Of a DNA stretch of 6,809 nucleotides, positions 5,487-6,809 are shown in pieces. The DNA lies in NCBI GenBank assembly GCA_002900535.1, contig MUGC01000063.1, positions 1 through 6,809 of the forward strand, in the 5' to 3' direction. Each line of letters begins with the position of its first letter. Positions within the stretch are counted from its first letter, which is position 1. Position numbers and translations under genes: made by a program. Source of the stretch: Thermoplasmata archaeon M9B1D. Lineage in GTDB: Archaea; Thermoplasmatota; E2; DHVEG-1. Under the pieces are notes generated by a model that ran no database searches, was not told where the DNA came from, and worked only from the letters and a program-made list of their open reading frames with translations.

Positions 5487-5496
5487 ATTTATTAAA
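5487..5496 (-). promoter_or_regulatory. TATA-like box of the site-2 protease gene
   Basis: On the minus strand TTTAATAAAT lies about 31 nt before the ATG at 5461 and contains the same TTTAATAAA found before dph6. It suggests an internal promoter giving a nearly leaderless mRNA, besides any read-through from mptE. No T tract on the minus strand separates the two genes. Confidence 0.4.
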
Positions 5497-5508
5497 TTTC
5501 CTAGAAAT

Positions 5509-6180
5509 CTATTCTATTATCATTTTTGTTAGTTTTTTACACCATTTTAATTTTTTAAGTTTGAGTTTTTTATTTTTGTTTTCAGAGCAAGAATATTTAC
5601 CGATTTTACCATTGAAATTAAAGCCGATGAGATTTATTTTTTTTGCGTTGAAATGATCTGCGATAAAAACTGCTCTGTCTCCATCAGTAAATCCGCCAAA
5701 ATTGTAAAGATTTTTAAATTTACTTGGATCAGTCTGAGTGGTACCAATTATTTTTCCTTTTATTTCAGGGAGATATCTTATAATTTTATCTTTGTTATCA
5801 CCATGGGCATGAATTATAATTATCGAACCCTTATCATTTGATTTGATTTGATCCTTAACATTTCCATCAAGATCTGTTACTATTATATCTGGGTATATTG
5901 CGTGTTTTATAAGAGCAGATGTTGCACCATCAGCAGAAATTTTAATGAACGAATTAAAATGTTTTTTATTTTTAATAATTGAATTTTCAAGAGATGGCCC
6001 TGCGCCGAAAACAAAAACTTGTTTATCTTTAATTAGATGACTTAGATCTTCTAGGGGAAAAATAGATTTATTTGAAAGTAAAATGTCTAATAATTCTGCA
6101 GATTTTTTATCTTCTGATTCTTTTATGTTGAAATCTTTTAAAATTTTTTTATAAATTTGTTCCCAGTTTTTGTATATCAT
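5509..6180 (-). CDS. mptE: 6-hydroxymethyl-7,8-dihydropterin pyrophosphokinase (MptE, DUF115)
   Basis: MptE moves pyrophosphate from ATP to 6-hydroxymethyl-7,8-dihydropterin, preparing the pterin for condensation in archaeal tetrahydromethanopterin or folate-type cofactor synthesis. It is the archaeal, non-homologous counterpart of bacterial FolK. The 223-residue product shows the family pattern: N-terminal WEQIYKKILKDF helix (6-17), FVFGAGPSLE (56-65), ISADGATSAL (81-90), PDIIVTDLDGN (97-107), IHAHGDN (123-129), GTTQT (146-150), NFGGFTDGDRA (160-170) and LIGFNF (184-189). The conserved Asp/His/Gly-rich loops for metal and nucleotide are intact. ATG at 6180 is preferred to the TTG at 6201, because the family starts a few residues before the W-x-x-I-Y helix and the TTG would overlap the preceding gene by 14 bases. 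With ATG the gap is 7 bp, so the two are probably co-transcribed. The C-terminus is short and very lysine-rich. Confidence 0.9.
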   Translation of the reverse strand: MIYKNWEQIYKKILKDFNIKESEDKKSAELLDILLSNKSIFPLEDLSHLIKDKQVFVFGAGPSLENSIIKNKKHFNSFIKISADGATSALIKHAIYPDIIVTDLDGNVKDQIKSNDKGSIIIIHAHGDNKDKIIRYLPEIKGKIIGTTQTDPSKFKNLYNFGGFTDGDRAVFIADHFNAKKINLIGFNFNGKIGKYSCSENKNKKLKLKKLKWCKKLTKMIIE

Positions 6181-6187
6181 GTTAAAA

Positions 6188-6809
6188 TTAATTATTTTCA
6201 AAGATTGTTTTTTTTTGTTTAATTTCTTTTTCTTCTATAGGATGTATCTCTTTTACGTATCCGTAGGTTATTGATCCGATTAGTGCTATCATTATGCCAG
6301 TAAATGTAAAACCAAGAAAGGTTATTGAAGAAAAAGGACCTGTATTAAAATTATCTGGCCAGTTAAGCAACGCTTTATATAGTGCATCAGATACGGCAAA
6401 AACTATGAATCCCAAGGCTAGAAATGAGAAGGGTAAAAGCCAATAGTTCCAGTATGTTTTTTTATCTTTTACATGGGAGTCTACTGCTCTTCCAAATATT
6501 GCAATTATACCTGCTATTACAAAACCCCAAATTACATTTTTAATAAATGATAATATTTGCAGATATTGTTTTGTTTCTGTGTTCAAATCTGTATTGTAAT
6601 ATGCAACAAAAATAAATGTTATTATGACTACTAATGCTAAAATGTATGAAGGAATTGAAAGTTTGCCTGTGAGGAGTCCTGATTTGAATTCTCCCCATGC
6701 ACGTTCGATTCTTTTTTCCCATCTAAATACTCTTACGAACAAGTATAATCCTAATGTTAGTAATATTGCTCCAAAACCACTTGCTGAAAGACCTAGTAGT
6801 ACGAAAACT
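6188..6809 (-). CDS. Multi-pass membrane protein, probable DUF373 family, C-terminal part
   Basis: The reading frame stays open to the right edge, so the 5' end lies outside the window; an internal TTG at 6742 is not the likely start. The visible 206 residues begin inside a glycine-rich membrane segment (GLSASGFGAILLTLGLYLFV, 6-25), then a basic loop with VFRWEKRIERAWGEFKSGLLTGK, and four further hydrophobic segments near 53-71, 84-106, 120-144 and 160-183. A charged cytoplasmic-looking tail follows (EEKEIKQKK). The pattern of an N-terminal soluble part followed by such a membrane half fits the archaeal DUF373 family as I recall it, but the soluble half is missing, so this is tentative. The function of that family is unknown. 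It precedes mptE by 7 bp, which suggests co-expression but does not prove a link to pterin synthesis. Confidence 0.6.
   Translation of the reverse strand, partial: VFVLLGLSASGFGAILLTLGLYLFVRVFRWEKRIERAWGEFKSGLLTGKLSIPSYILALVVIITFIFVAYYNTDLNTETKQYLQILSFIKNVIWGFVIAGIIAIFGRAVDSHVKDKKTYWNYWLLPFSFLALGFIVFAVSDALYKALLNWPDNFNTGPFSSITFLGFTFTGIMIALIGSITYGYVKEIHPIEEKEIKQKKTIFENN

Noticed and set aside
5653..5841. Plus-strand open frame of 62 codons
   Set aside because: Antisense to conserved MptE motifs; no start signal.
6181..6201. TTG at 6201 as an upstream start of mptE
   Set aside because: Adds seven residues that the family does not normally have and creates an overlap with the preceding gene; ATG at 6180 fits better.
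6540..6722. Minus-strand open frame of 60 codons
   Set aside because: Overlaps the longer membrane protein frame on the same strand, which has consistent membrane segments.
1..6809. CRISPR arrays, transposons, tRNA or rRNA genes, phage genes
   Set aside because: No spaced direct repeats, terminal inverted repeats, transposase motifs or tRNA-like cloverleaf sequence were seen on reading either strand.

Overview
The window is AT-rich archaeal chromosome. The evidence is an archaeal/eukaryotic-type ribosomal protein uL16 (L10e), the archaeal pterin enzyme MptE, a diphthamide amidase (Dph6), an archaeal-type site-2 protease, and TATA-like boxes about 30 nt upstream of several start codons. The secreted proteins at the left edge (a probable gingipain/C25-type propeptide and a thioredoxin-fold plus PKD protein) resemble those I associate with uncultured Thermoplasmatota such as the protein-degrading sediment lineages. 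That placement is an inference. No mobile element, CRISPR array, tRNA or rRNA was seen.

Left region (1-1625): two genes for exported proteins diverge from a 142-bp intergenic region. The left gene (minus strand, 3' end outside the window) encodes a signal peptide and a C25-peptidase-like propeptide. The right gene encodes a signal peptide, half of a beta domain, a CxxC thioredoxin-like domain, the other half of the beta domain and a PKD domain. The intergenic region holds three palindromes of the form TTAAC-N4-GTTAA. Two of them sit on the predicted transcription starts of the two genes and the third lies beside a TATA box, which suggests one regulator for both genes.

Middle left (1626-2871): a two-gene operon with a 4-base ATGA overlap encodes Dph6 (ATP-dependent amidation of diphthine on elongation factor 2) and a small class I glutamine amidotransferase with a complete Cys-His-Glu triad. 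The arrangement suggests glutamine-derived ammonia for the Dph6-like ligase, which is not the textbook nitrogen source for this step.

Middle right (2939-4061): a GNAT acetyltransferase of the spermidine/diamine acetyltransferase type runs leftward and diverges from the gene for ribosomal protein L10e.

Right region (4067-6809): three genes on the minus strand, in transcription order a multi-pass membrane protein (probably DUF373, 5' end outside the window), mptE (6-hydroxymethyl-7,8-dihydropterin pyrophosphokinase) and a 464-residue site-2 protease with a PDZ domain. The first two are nearly contiguous and likely co-transcribed; the protease may also have its own promoter.

Two modes of translation start are visible. 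The two secreted-protein genes and L10e have short Shine-Dalgarno matches. Dph6, the acetyltransferase and the site-2 protease have none, but carry an AT box 29-32 nt upstream of ATG, as expected of leaderless mRNAs.
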